Source: Planktosalinus sp963975935
GTDB taxonomy: Bacteria > Bacteroidota > Bacteroidia > Flavobacteriales > Flavobacteriaceae
Reading direction: 5' to 3'
Assembly (NCBI GenBank): GCA_963975935.1
Contig: CAXBIQ010000014.1
Coordinates: forward strand, 11,450 to 75,449
Length of the DNA: 64,000 nt
In this document: positions 1 through 8,766 of the stretch, one piece after another
Layout of the letters: each line of letters begins with the position of its first letter
Position numbering within the stretch: the first letter of the stretch is position 1
The notes under the pieces: model-generated
Seen by the model: only the letters and a program-made list of their open reading frames with translations
The model's database searches: none
What the model was told of the DNA's origin: nothing
Translations under genes and position numbers: made by a program

Positions 1-2698
1 TACGACCCATATCGTAAGGGGTTCTCCTGTCAATAGATGTTTTAATGGGTACCAGTTTATAAGCCATACCGTCAAGCTGCAGGTAATCTTTCATCCACAG
101 GTAATCATCATCACCAAAACTACCGCCGGTAAAATAGATGGGGCGTTCCCAGTTGTTGTTTGCGATAATGTCAAGCATCATCATACGGTTTTTCATCAAC
201 TGGTCAGTATTTAAGGTTATATCAATATATGGAACAATAAGGTCTGCATCTTTTTCATCAACAATGCCACTGCGCAACACGGCTTCTTTATCAACTGGAA
301 TGCGAATGTTCTTTGAAGGGAACGTATGGTATGTCTGTCCACTTTGCATTTCCAGTTTCAATCTCGGGTCATCGCTTGCTACCCAGTCCATCCAGCGTTG
401 TATGGTGATGGTGTCATCAACTTCAATTTGGGGGTGTTTTATAATGACATCACGGGTGCCATAGCGATATTGCTCATGGGTGAGTTGTGACGGAATGGGG
501 TCGCTTTCAAAAGCTTTCTTTTTCATATCATCAATATACCAATCGGTATTAAAAAGACTGGTATTTACGGTTCTCACGTCTGTGCGGTATTTTTCAATTC
601 CCTGTGCATACCAAAGGGCAAAAGTATCGTTATCCCCAATGGTGAATATAATGCCGTTGGGGTCAACAGAATCCAGGTATTTTTTTGCCATGGCATTTGC
701 GGTATAGCGATTGGAGCGATCGTGGTCGTCCCAGTTTTCAGTTGCTAAAAGCACGGGAGCGGCCAAGAGACCCACTATAATGACGAGCGGCACAGCAATT
801 TTGGGTTGAATGTGTTTTTTTATGATATCATATATAGCATAAACACCAAGGCCCATCCACATAGCAAAAACATAAAACGATCCCACCAGGGCATAGTCAC
901 GCTCACGGGGTTCAAAGGGGCGCTCGTTCAAATAAATTTTTAAGGCAAGGCCGGTAAACAGGAAGAAAACCATAAGTACCCAAAAACTCGTTTTGTCTTT
1001 GTTATAATGAAAAACAATACCCAAAAGCCCTAAAAGCAAGGGTAAGAAATAATAGGTATTTCTTCCCTTGTTTTCACTGGCGTCACTCGGGAGGTTATCC
1101 TGTGGGCCAATACTGCTTTCCCTCAGGTTGTCAATAAAAGGAATACCACTGATCCAGTTTCCGTTAAAAATGTCGTTTTTTCCCTGTATATCATCTTGTT
1201 TTCCGGCAAAGTTCCACATAAAGTAGCGCCAGTACATATAACCGAACTGGTATTCAAAAAGATACCTGAAATTTTGTCCGGCTGTGGGTTTTTCGACATT
1301 TAAGAACTCACTGAATTGCTTTAAGAAATCGTGATATTCATCATGGCCAATTTCGCCCCGGGCATAATTTTGCTTGAACATATTTACCTGGCTTACCAAA
1401 CGTTCTTCACCCAGATACTCCCTTTTAACGCTAAAATCAAGGGGCCCCGTAAGTGCCATATAATTAGCGGCGTGTTCTTCGCTCCACATGCGTGGTAAAA
1501 AAGATTTATGGGCGTCGTCAAGATTCATGACAGCATTTTTGTAATTGTTTACAATTACATATTTTCCGGTTTCTTCATCACGCTCATAGTTGGGCTTGTC
1601 ATCTTTATAGGGATTGTTCCGGTCAATACCGGCATACAATTGAGAGAACTGAGGGCCATATAGCAGGCTTTGCTCTCCATACTGTTCACGGTTGTAATAG
1701 GCTAACAATTCGCGGGCGTCACTGGGCCTGTTTTCATTGATGACTGTTCCGGCATTTGCCCTGATGGGAAGCATGATCCAGCTTGAGAAACCTATAAAAA
1801 TAAAAAGGATACAAAGCACAAGGGTATTTAGTTTTAAGAAATCCTTTTTTCGTGTGTATCGCAACAGCAAGACAAATGCTGCAATGATGGCAAGTCCGGC
1901 AATTATTGTTCCTGATTCAAAAGGCATCCCCAGGGTGTTGACAAAGAAAATTTCTGAAGCAGAGAAAAACCGCATCGTCATGGGCAGCAAAAACATGAAT
2001 ATGAACAATAAAACACCCACAACTGCCAGGTGGGCAATAACAAAGTTTTTAACCGTGATGGTTTTGTAATTTTTAAAATAGTAAAGCAATCCTATTGCAG
2101 GAATTGTCAAAAGTCCCATAAAGTGAACTCCAAAAGATAGTCCTACGAGAAAGGCAATAAGAATCACCCAGCGATTGCCGCGGGGAGTGTGCATATCTTT
2201 TTCCCAGCGCAAACCCAGATAGAATAATATGGCCATAATACAGGAGGCCATAGCATATACTTCTGCTTCAACGGCACTGAACCAAAAACTATCAGTAAAG
2301 GTAAAACCAAGCGCCCCCACGGCGGCACTTCCCAGAATCAAAATTGCTTTGTGGGTGTCCAGGGTTTCGGTTTTTGTAATGATATTTCTTAAAATGATGG
2401 TGAGCGACCAGAACATAAAGAGAATGGTAAAGGCACTGGCGAAAACTGACATTAAATTGACCATTAGTGCAATTTGCGTCACATCTGAAGCAAATATGGA
2501 GAAAAAGGCACCCATTAATTGGTACAAGGGTGCTCCCGGCGGGTGGCCTACTTCGAGGTTGGAAGAAGTGGTAATATATTCCCCGGCATCCCAGAAACTT
2601 GCTGTGGGCTCAACCGTTAACCAGTATGTGGTGAGGGCAACGGCAAAGACAAACCAGCCGGTAATCAAATTCCATTTCCTGAAGTCAAAATTCATCAT
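1..2698 (-). CDS. DUF2723 (TMEM260-like) membrane protein, C terminus cut by window edge
   Basis: About 899 codons are visible before the gene runs off the left edge, so the C terminus is missing. The N terminus has a hydrophobic segment, then an acidic loop with FWDAGEY (residues 35-41) and GHPPGAPLY, followed by many membrane helices and a long soluble C-terminal part. This is the arrangement of PF11028 (DUF2723). The acidic first loop resembles that of GT-C glycosyltransferases. Human TMEM260, in the same family, is reported to be a protein O-mannosyltransferase, so a role in protein O-glycosylation is plausible here but inferred. Two consecutive ATG codons (2698 and 2695) are possible starts. 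Family assignment is firm; the function is not. Confidence 0.85.
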   Translation of the reverse strand, partial: MMNFDFRKWNLITGWFVFAVALTTYWLTVEPTASFWDAGEYITTSSNLEVGHPPGAPLYQLMGAFFSIFASDVTQIALMVNLMSVFASAFTILFMFWSLTIILRNIITKTETLDTHKAILILGSAAVGALGFTFTDSFWFSAVEAEVYAMASCIMAILFYLGLRWEKDMHTPRGNRWVILIAFLVGLSFGVHFMGLLTIPAIGLLYYFKNYKTITVKNFVIAHLAVVGVLLFIFMFLLPMTMRFFSASEIFFVNTLGMPFESGTIIAGLAIIAAFVLLLRYTRKKDFLKLNTLVLCILFIFIGFSSWIMLPIRANAGTVINENRPSDARELLAYYNREQYGEQSLLYGPQFSQLYAGIDRNNPYKDDKPNYERDEETGKYVIVNNYKNAVMNLDDAHKSFLPRMWSEEHAANYMALTGPLDFSVKREYLGEERLVSQVNMFKQNYARGEIGHDEYHDFLKQFSEFLNVEKPTAGQNFRYLFEYQFGYMYWRYFMWNFAGKQDDIQGKNDIFNGNWISGIPFIDNLRESSIGPQDNLPSDASENKGRNTYYFLPLLLGLLGIVFHYNKDKTSFWVLMVFFLFTGLALKIYLNERPFEPRERDYALVGSFYVFAMWMGLGVYAIYDIIKKHIQPKIAVPLVIIVGLLAAPVLLATENWDDHDRSNRYTANAMAKKYLDSVDPNGIIFTIGDNDTFALWYAQGIEKYRTDVRTVNTSLFNTDWYIDDMKKKAFESDPIPSQLTHEQYRYGTRDVIIKHPQIEVDDTITIQRWMDWVASDDPRLKLEMQSGQTYHTFPSKNIRIPVDKEAVLRSGIVDEKDADLIVPYIDITLNTDQLMKNRMMMLDIIANNNWERPIYFTGGSFGDDDYLWMKDYLQLDGMAYKLVPIKTSIDRRTPYDMGR

Positions 2699-2821
2699 AA
2701 GTATATATTTATAAATCTTATAAAGGTGCGAATTTAAGGATAAATATCCTTTCTTTACATAGATTTATACAACTGATAAATTGGGCTTTTATTTTTTATG
2801 GATTAATTTTTATCGAAATAG

Positions 2822-2852
2822 TTTGTAGAAGAAAAACTTTGTTTTAAATTTG
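2822..2852 (+). promoter_or_regulatory. Bacteroidota-type promoter of tRNA-Gln
   Basis: TTTG at 2822-2825, 19 bases, then TAAATTTG at 2845-2852. This is a full match to the Bacteroidota consensus TTTG-N19-TAnnTTTG and lies 17 bases before the tRNA. Confidence 0.8.
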
Positions 2853-2869
2853 CAACCGCTAAAAACCAT

Positions 2870-2942
2870 TGGCTCATGGTGTAACTGGCAACACGTCTGG
2901 TTTTGGTCCAGAAGAGTCTAGGTTCGAGCCCTAGTGAGCCAA
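2870..2942 (+). tRNA. tRNA-Gln (anticodon TTG)
   Basis: A 73-base cloverleaf can be folded. The acceptor arms TGGCTCA (2870-2876) and TGAGCCA (2935-2941) pair fully and the discriminator is A2942. The anticodon stem TCTGG/CCAGA encloses the loop TTTTGGT, which gives anticodon TTG at 2903-2905. The T loop is the usual TTCGAGC type. CCA is not encoded. It is a lone tRNA with its own promoter and a following terminator. Confidence 0.95.
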
Positions 2943-2948
2943 CTTAAA

Positions 2949-2988
2949 CAAGCCGGTCTCTAAATCACAGGCCGGTTTTTTATTTTTT
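2949..2988 (+). terminator. Terminator after tRNA-Gln
   Basis: AAGCCGG pairs with CCGGTTT (one G-T wobble) around a loop of about 15 bases. A T-rich run follows from 2976. Confidence 0.6.
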
Positions 2989-3046
2989 TATTGTGTTGGG
3001 CAAGAAGCCTGTCCCGGGCTTGCCGAGTGGAGCTCTGCTGCATTAA
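2989..3046. other. Intergenic G+C-rich stretch with overlapping inverted repeats
   Basis: No gene is seen between the two terminators. GGCAAG and CTTGCC, and AAGCC and GGCTT, are overlapping inverted repeats around 2999-3023. They are more G+C-rich than the flanks and could be a remnant of a dispersed intergenic repeat. One copy alone cannot show this. Confidence 0.3.
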
Positions 3047-3083
3047 CAAAAAAACCGATTAGAAAATTCTAACCGGTTTTTTT
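3047..3083 (-). terminator. Bidirectional terminator after the universal stress gene
   Basis: AACCG-A-TTAGA pairs with TCTAA-C-CGGTT (one A-C mismatch) around AAAT. Seven or more A residues lie on the left and T residues on the right, so the hairpin can work on both strands. It lies about 20 bases past the minus-strand stop. Confidence 0.8.
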
Positions 3084-3102
3084 ATTTGACGCGTTATATT
3101 TT

Positions 3103-3927
3103 TTAAATTTTAAAAGTAATCACAGGTCTTTTTGCATGGTTGACAAGGTCTTCACTTACACTACCGTTAAAGAAGTGGGAGAGTCCTTTTCTGCCGTGAG
3201 TTGCCATCCCAATAAGATCAGCATTGATGGATTGTGCAAAGTTTAATACGCCTTTTTCAACTGAGGTGTCGTTATAAATATTGAGGGTATGACTGTCAAT
3301 CTCTATTCCCTTCATAAAATCAGCCATCACTTTTTGAGCTTCCATCGTGGTCATAAAGTTTGTTGCCGTATTGATAAAAAGAAGATGCAGGGTTGCGCCT
3401 ACAGCTTCGGCAAATTTAATGGCTTCTTTAAAGGGTTTTTTGCATTCATCAGAAAAGTCAGTTGCAAAGACAAAGTTGTTAATCGAGAATTTGGTGTGTT
3501 CATTTTTGATTACCAGTACCGGGATATTTGATGTGCGCACTACCTTTTCAGTATTGCTTCCAATAAACATTTCCTTAAAACCACTGGCTCCGTGAGAACC
3601 CATGACAATCAAATCTACCTCATGTTTGTTTGCTTCACCAATAATGCCGTCAAAAGCTTCCTGAAATTGTACGGTTTCATAGACAGTAATGCCCTCGAGA
3701 TAATCAGCGCTGAGTACTTCCTCAAATCGTTTATGGGCCAGCTTCATAAAAAAGATGGATTCAGGCAGGCTTCCGCCATTATTGGCTGCATCCACCAGAT
3801 TTAAAGGAAGTTCAAGCATATGAAGTAAATATATTTCACTGTTATGCTTTCTGGCCAGTTGGGCGGCAACTTTTAAAGCTTGTTCTGCTTGTTTTGAAAA
3901 ATCTGTAGGGACAAGAATTTTTTTCAT
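3103..3927 (-). CDS. Tandem-domain universal stress protein (UspA family)
   Basis: A 274-residue cytoplasmic protein with two USP domains. The first starts KKILVPTDFSKQAEQAL and ends with the nucleotide-binding loop GSHGASGF...GSNTEKVV. The second starts FVFATDFSDECKKP and ends with THGRKGLSHFFNGS. Both loops keep the G-x2-G-x9-G(S/T) pattern linked with ATP binding in this family. Such proteins bind nucleotides and help in stress survival; the exact role here is unknown. It is a single gene, divergent from rimP and followed by its own terminator. The ATG at 3927 opens directly into the first beta strand, which supports this start. Confidence 0.92.
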   Translation of the reverse strand: MKKILVPTDFSKQAEQALKVAAQLARKHNSEIYLLHMLELPLNLVDAANNGGSLPESIFFMKLAHKRFEEVLSADYLEGITVYETVQFQEAFDGIIGEANKHEVDLIVMGSHGASGFKEMFIGSNTEKVVRTSNIPVLVIKNEHTKFSINNFVFATDFSDECKKPFKEAIKFAEAVGATLHLLFINTATNFMTTMEAQKVMADFMKGIEIDSHTLNIYNDTSVEKGVLNFAQSINADLIGMATHGRKGLSHFFNGSVSEDLVNHAKRPVITFKI

Positions 3928-4016
3928 GGAATAGGGTTTGATGTGGTTTGAATTTTAATGTTAAATTACAAAAAAAAATCCACTTGCATCCTTTTTTTTT
4001 AATGAGAAATAATTCA

Positions 4017-4024
4017 TATATTTG
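4017..4024 (+). promoter_or_regulatory. Promoter -7 element of the rimP-nusA-infB operon
   Basis: TATATTTG matches TAnnTTTG. A T-rich run at 3991-3999 lies at about the -33 distance. Transcription would start near 4030, giving a leader of about 55 bases that contains the 4051-4076 hairpin. Confidence 0.65.
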
Positions 4025-4050
4025 CGCCATTGAAAAACAAGGCGTTAGGT

Positions 4051-4076
4051 GAGGGGACAAAAAGTCCCCTCTTTTT
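4051..4076 (+). promoter_or_regulatory. Terminator-like hairpin in the rimP leader (possible attenuator)
   Basis: GAGGGGAC and GTCCCCTC form a perfect 8-bp stem with an AAAAA loop and are followed at once by five T residues. The hairpin sits between the probable promoter and the rimP ATG. It has the form of an intrinsic terminator, so it could attenuate the operon. That function is inferred. Confidence 0.6.
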
Positions 4077-4086
4077 ATAGAATAAA

Positions 4087-4554
4087 ATGTTAAAAGAAAA
4101 AGTACTGCAATTGCTCGAGGATGCTCTTGATGAAAATCCTTCTTTATTCCTTATTGATTTTCAAATGGATGCTAACAATAGCATCAAAATTATCATTGAT
4201 GGTGACGAAGGGGTTTCAGTAAGTGACTGTGTTGCAGTGAGCCGGGCCGTTGAACATAACATTGACAGGGAGGAATATGATTTTTCGCTTGAGGTCGCCT
4301 CAGCCGGGGCAACTTCGCCGTTAACCATGCCAAGACAGTATAAAAAACACACCGGCAGAACGCTCGAATTAAAAACAAATGAAGGAGTGTCTTTTGAAGG
4401 AGTGCTGACCGGGGTTTCAGATACAGGAATTTCACTCAGCTGGAAAGCAAGAGAACCAAAACCGGTGGGGAAGGGAAAAGTAACCGTTGAAAAATCAGCA
4501 GAGATCCCTTTCGATACCATTAAAGAATGTAAAGTAAAAATAATATTTAACTAA
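4087..4554 (+). CDS. rimP: Ribosome maturation factor RimP
   Basis: 155 residues, the usual size. RimP helps mature the 30S ribosomal subunit. The N-terminal alpha/beta domain has the family pattern of an acidic strand, DGDEGVSVSDCVAVSRAVE, then the segment DFSLEVASAGATSPL, close to the LEVSSPG-type signature. A small SH3-like C-terminal domain follows (from about residue 85). It is the first gene of the conserved rimP-nusA-infB operon; nusA follows after 8 bases. Confidence 0.97.
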   Translation: MLKEKVLQLLEDALDENPSLFLIDFQMDANNSIKIIIDGDEGVSVSDCVAVSRAVEHNIDREEYDFSLEVASAGATSPLTMPRQYKKHTGRTLELKTNEGVSFEGVLTGVSDTGISLSWKAREPKPVGKGKVTVEKSAEIPFDTIKECKVKIIFN

Positions 4555-4562
4555 GTACAGAT

Positions 4563-5801
4563 ATGGAAAATATCGCATTGATTGAATCTTTTTCAGAATT
4601 TAAAGACGATAAATTTATCGATAGGGTTACCTTGATGGCAATTTTAGAAGACGTTTTTAGAACGACCCTGAAGAAGAAATATGGTGATGATGATAATTTT
4701 GATATTATTATTAACCCTGACAAAGGAGATTTAGAAATCTGGAGAAACAGAGTAGTTGTTGCAGATGGTGAAGTTGAGGACCCCAATCAGGAAATTTCTC
4801 TCACTGAAGCAAGAAAAATCGAGCCCGATTTTGAAATTGGGGAAGATGTATCTGAAGAGGTTAAATTGATAGATTTGGGCAGAAGGGCTATTTTGGCTTT
4901 GCGCCAGAATTTAATATCAAAAATCCACGAACACGATAACACAAATATCTACAAGCACTTTAAAGACCTTGAAGGCGAACTTTATACTGCTGAAGTACAT
5001 CACATAAGACATAGGGCAGTAATTTTACTTGATGATGAAGGAAATGAAATTATACTCCCCAAAGAAAAGCAAATCCCATCTGATTTTTTCAGAAAAGGTG
5101 ACAATGTAAGAGGGATTATTGAAAGCGTTGAATTAAAAGGCAATAAGCCCACGATACTGATGTCCAGGACCAGCAACAAGTTTTTGGAAAAGCTCTTTGA
5201 ACAAGAGATTCCGGAAGTTTTTGACGGTCTTATCACCGTTAAAAATGTTGTGAGGATTCCCGGTGAAAAAGCAAAGGTAGCCGTAGACTCTTATGATGAC
5301 AGGATTGACCCGGTGGGTGCTTGTGTGGGGATGAAAGGATCGAGAATCCATGGTATCGTCAGAGAGCTCGGCAATGAAAATATTGATGTTATTAACTATA
5401 CTGCAAATACAAATTTGTATATTTCACGTGCCTTAAGTCCCGCGAAAATAACATCCATTTCAATTAATGATGAAACCAAACACGCTGAGGTTACATTAAA
5501 ACTGGAAGAAGTTTCCAAGGCCATTGGCCGTGGAGGCCATAACATTCGTCTGGCAGGACAGTTGACCGGTTATGAAATCGACGTCATCAGGGAAGGTGTT
5601 GAAGAAGAAGAAGATGTAGAGCTTAGAGAGTTTTCAGATGAAATCGAAGGATGGATCATCGATGAATTTTCAAGAATAGGACTGGATACAGCAAAACAAA
5701 TTTTAGATCAGGATATTGATGACCTGATTAAGAGAACAGACCTCGAGGAAGAAACCATCAGGGATGTGATCAATATATTAAAGGAGGAATTTGAAAAATA
5801 A
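4563..5801 (+). CDS. nusA: Transcription termination/antitermination factor NusA
   Basis: 412 residues, the compact length usual in Bacteroidota. It binds RNA polymerase and RNA and modulates pausing, termination and antitermination. In order: the N-terminal polymerase-binding domain (about 1-125), an S1 domain (about 130-200, with GELYTAEVHHIRHRAVILL), and two KH domains (about 225-345, with GACVGMKGSRIHGIVRELG and AIGRGGHNIRLAGQL). An acidic helical tail with an HhH-like segment ends the protein. It is the central gene of the rimP-nusA-infB operon. In other bacteria NusA can act on its own leader, which is relevant to the hairpin at 4051-4076. Confidence 0.97.
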   Translation: MENIALIESFSEFKDDKFIDRVTLMAILEDVFRTTLKKKYGDDDNFDIIINPDKGDLEIWRNRVVVADGEVEDPNQEISLTEARKIEPDFEIGEDVSEEVKLIDLGRRAILALRQNLISKIHEHDNTNIYKHFKDLEGELYTAEVHHIRHRAVILLDDEGNEIILPKEKQIPSDFFRKGDNVRGIIESVELKGNKPTILMSRTSNKFLEKLFEQEIPEVFDGLITVKNVVRIPGEKAKVAVDSYDDRIDPVGACVGMKGSRIHGIVRELGNENIDVINYTANTNLYISRALSPAKITSISINDETKHAEVTLKLEEVSKAIGRGGHNIRLAGQLTGYEIDVIREGVEEEEDVELREFSDEIEGWIIDEFSRIGLDTAKQILDQDIDDLIKRTDLEEETIRDVINILKEEFEK

Positions 5802-5847
5802 CAGTTAAAATTCCCGCACAAAAAACAAAAAAAAAGGAAAGCACTTT

Positions 5848-8604
5848 ATGGCTGAAGTAAACACAATGAGGTTAAACAAGGTTTTACGCGAATTCAACAT
5901 TTCGTTAGACCGTGCCGTGGAATATTTAAAATCCAAAGGTCACGAGATAGACGCGCGTCCTACAACCAAAATTTCCAATGAAGTTTATCAAATACTCTTT
6001 GATGAATTTCAGACAGATAAATCCAAAAAAGTTGCCTCAAAGGAAGTAAGCGAAGAGAAGAGAAAAGAAAAAGAAGAGCTTAGGATTGCCCGCGAAAAGG
6101 AAATTGAAGAAAAGCAGAAAGCTGCTGATGCCCGCGAAAAAGAAATCATAAAAGCCCAAAACAAGCTTGAGGGTCCTAAGACTGTTGGTAAAATTGACCT
6201 TGACGCTAAAAAAGAAACCTCTTCTCCCAAGGAAGAGCCGCCAAAAGAAGCTGAAAAACCAACAGTAAAGGAAGAGAAAGCAGAAGAAAAAGCAGCTGTT
6301 GCCAAAAAAGAAACTCCTAAAGAAAAAGAGACTCCTGAAGAGGAAGTTAAGGAAGAAGTTAAAAAGGAGGCCCCCAAAGAAGATAAAAAGCAAGAGCCTG
6401 AAGTTGAAAAAAAGGAGAAAACTCAAGAAATTGAGGAATCTAAACTTACTGAGACCAAATATAAGAAACTTGACGGGCCTAATTTTACCGGTAAAACAAT
6501 TGATTTAGAGCAATTCAAAAAAGCCAAAAAGAAACCACCCGAAAAAGCAAAACCTGCAGCCGGTTCTGCAAAAGATAAAGATGCAAATAAGGGTAAAAGA
6601 AGAAGAATAAGCAAGGAGCCTTCAAAGAGTTCTTCAGGTGCATCTTCCGGGCCCAGAGGCAGAGCAAGGGGCAAACAGCCTGTTCACAAGGAAGAGCCCA
6701 GTGAAGAAGCAGTTCAAAAGCAAATTAAGGAAACCCTTGAAAAACTTCAGGGAAAATCCTCAAAAGGAAAAGCCGCAAAATACAGACGGGACAAACGGGA
6801 TACACACCGTCAAAAAACGGAAGACGAACTTGCACAACAGGACTCACAAAGCAAAGTCCTTCAGGTTACAGAGTTTGTAACGGTAAGTGAGCTTGCTACT
6901 TTGATGAATGTGCCTGTTACCAATGTGATATCGGCGTGTATGTCCTTAGGATTGATGGTAACTATGAACCAGCGCCTTGATGCTGAAACGTTGAGTATTG
7001 TAGCAGATGAATTTGGTTTTGAAATCAAATTTGTTACTGCAGATACAGAAGATATGACGCAGGTTGTAGAGGAGAACCCTGAAGATTTAGAGCCAAGAGC
7101 TCCCATTGTTACCGTTATGGGTCACGTTGACCACGGTAAGACATCACTATTGGATAACATCCGTCAGGAAAATGTTATTGCAGGTGAATCCGGTGGAATT
7201 ACACAGCATATTGGTGCTTATGCAGTGCAACTAGAGAACGGTCAAAAGATTACCTTTTTGGATACTCCCGGTCACGAGGCCTTTACGGCAATGCGTGCGA
7301 GAGGTGCTAAAGTAACTGATATTGCCATAATTGTTGTCGCTGCAGATGATGATGTAATGCCCCAGACAAAAGAAGCCATATCACATGCACAGGCGGCAGG
7401 GGTACCCATCGTGTTTGCCATTAATAAAATAGACAGACCTGAGGCAAATCCTGAAAAAATTAAAGAAAAACTCGCCGGCATGAACCTTCTTGTTGAAGAC
7501 TGGGGAGGTAAAATACAATCTCACGACATTTCGGCAAAAACAGGAGCCGGAGTGAATGAACTTTTAGAAAAAGTACTTTTGGAAGCAGAATTACTTGAAT
7601 TAAAAGCAAATCCTAAAAAACCGGCAGTGGGTACTGTCGTTGAAGCCTTTTTAGATAAAGGTCGCGGCTATGTTTCGACAATCCTGGTACAATCTGGTAC
7701 TTTGAATATAGGTGACTATGTTTTGGCTGGTCAGCATAGTGGTAAAGTAAAAGCCATGCACGATGAGCGCGGCCATAATATAAAGGCAGTTGGGCCGGCA
7801 TCACCGGTTTCAATTCTTGGTCTTGACGGTGCTCCACAAGCTGGAGATAAGTTTTCAGTTTATGAAGATGAAAGGGAAGCCAAGAATATTGCTGCAAAAC
7901 GCACCCAGTTGCAAAGGGAGCAATCTGTTAGAACACAAAGACACATTACGCTTGACGAAATTGGAAGACGTATTGCTTTAGGTGATTTCAAGGAGTTGAA
8001 CATCATTATCAAGGCTGATGTTGATGGTTCCGTTGAGGCATTGACAGATTCTTTCCAGAAACTTTCGTCAGAAGAAATACAAATAAACATCATTCACAAA
8101 GCTGTAGGGCCCATCACAGAAAGCGATGTTCTTCTCGCTTCAGCTTCTGATGCGATCATCATAGGGTTTAATGTTCGCCCCATGGGGAATGCGAGACAAA
8201 TTGCAGATAAAGAAGAAATAGATATCAGGCAATACTCCATTATCTATGATGCCATTAACGACCTGAAAGATGCTATGGAAGGGATGCTTTCTCCTGTAAT
8301 GAAAGAAGAAATTACCGGAACTGCAGAAGTAAGGGAAACCTTTAAGATATCCAAAGTGGGAACCATTGCAGGATGTATGGTGACCAGCGGAAAAATCCTC
8401 AGAAACTCCGGTATCAGATTAATTCGTGAGGGCGTGGTAATCCATACAGGCACACTTTCGTCACTGAAAAGATTTAAGGACGATGTCAAGGAAGTTGCCA
8501 AAGGGTATGACTGTGGTATTCAAATTACCAACTACAATGACCTGGTTGAAGGAGACATCATTGAAGGATTCCAGGAAGTGGAGGTTAAGAAGAAACTCAA
8601 ATAA
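5848..8604 (+). CDS. infB: Translation initiation factor IF-2
   Basis: 918 residues. The GTPase brings initiator tRNA to the 30S subunit. The N terminus begins with the usual RLNKVLREFNISLDRAVEYL helix. Residues about 55-340 are low-complexity, rich in Lys, Glu, Ala and Pro. The G domain has GHVDHGKT near residues 424-431, DTPGHEAFT and NKID. Domains II, III and C2 follow. The ATG at 5848 is preferred to the in-frame ATG six codons later because it is preceded by AAGGAAAG. It ends the operon and is followed by a terminator. Confidence 0.97.
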   Translation: MAEVNTMRLNKVLREFNISLDRAVEYLKSKGHEIDARPTTKISNEVYQILFDEFQTDKSKKVASKEVSEEKRKEKEELRIAREKEIEEKQKAADAREKEIIKAQNKLEGPKTVGKIDLDAKKETSSPKEEPPKEAEKPTVKEEKAEEKAAVAKKETPKEKETPEEEVKEEVKKEAPKEDKKQEPEVEKKEKTQEIEESKLTETKYKKLDGPNFTGKTIDLEQFKKAKKKPPEKAKPAAGSAKDKDANKGKRRRISKEPSKSSSGASSGPRGRARGKQPVHKEEPSEEAVQKQIKETLEKLQGKSSKGKAAKYRRDKRDTHRQKTEDELAQQDSQSKVLQVTEFVTVSELATLMNVPVTNVISACMSLGLMVTMNQRLDAETLSIVADEFGFEIKFVTADTEDMTQVVEENPEDLEPRAPIVTVMGHVDHGKTSLLDNIRQENVIAGESGGITQHIGAYAVQLENGQKITFLDTPGHEAFTAMRARGAKVTDIAIIVVAADDDVMPQTKEAISHAQAAGVPIVFAINKIDRPEANPEKIKEKLAGMNLLVEDWGGKIQSHDISAKTGAGVNELLEKVLLEAELLELKANPKKPAVGTVVEAFLDKGRGYVSTILVQSGTLNIGDYVLAGQHSGKVKAMHDERGHNIKAVGPASPVSILGLDGAPQAGDKFSVYEDEREAKNIAAKRTQLQREQSVRTQRHITLDEIGRRIALGDFKELNIIIKADVDGSVEALTDSFQKLSSEEIQINIIHKAVGPITESDVLLASASDAIIIGFNVRPMGNARQIADKEEIDIRQYSIIYDAINDLKDAMEGMLSPVMKEEITGTAEVRETFKISKVGTIAGCMVTSGKILRNSGIRLIREGVVIHTGTLSSLKRFKDDVKEVAKGYDCGIQITNYNDLVEGDIIEGFQEVEVKKKLK

Positions 8605-8628
8605 CGTAAAACAAAAAATTTGGTTTAT

Positions 8629-8661
8629 AAAAAATGCTGTTGAATTTCATCAGCATTTTTT
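8629..8661 (+). terminator. Terminator after infB
   Basis: AAAAATGCTG pairs perfectly with CAGCATTTTT around an 11-base loop, about 25 bases past the infB stop. Confidence 0.85.
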
Positions 8662-8766
8662 ATGCAATAACGTTTTAAAAATGCGTTGTACAATAAGTGA
8701 AATAATTATTGACACCTAAGTGTAACATTATAAAATGAAACACGTCCTTTTTAGAAATACCTTTTA

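Noticed and set aside
1737..2714. Plus-strand open frames over the DUF2723 gene
   Set aside because: They lie opposite a continuous minus-strand gene with clear family motifs, and their translations have no domain or signal sequence.
6009..6674. Minus-strand and alternate-frame open frames in infB
   Set aside because: They arise from the Lys/Glu-rich low-complexity region of IF-2, whose complement reads as Phe/Ser/Leu-rich without stops.
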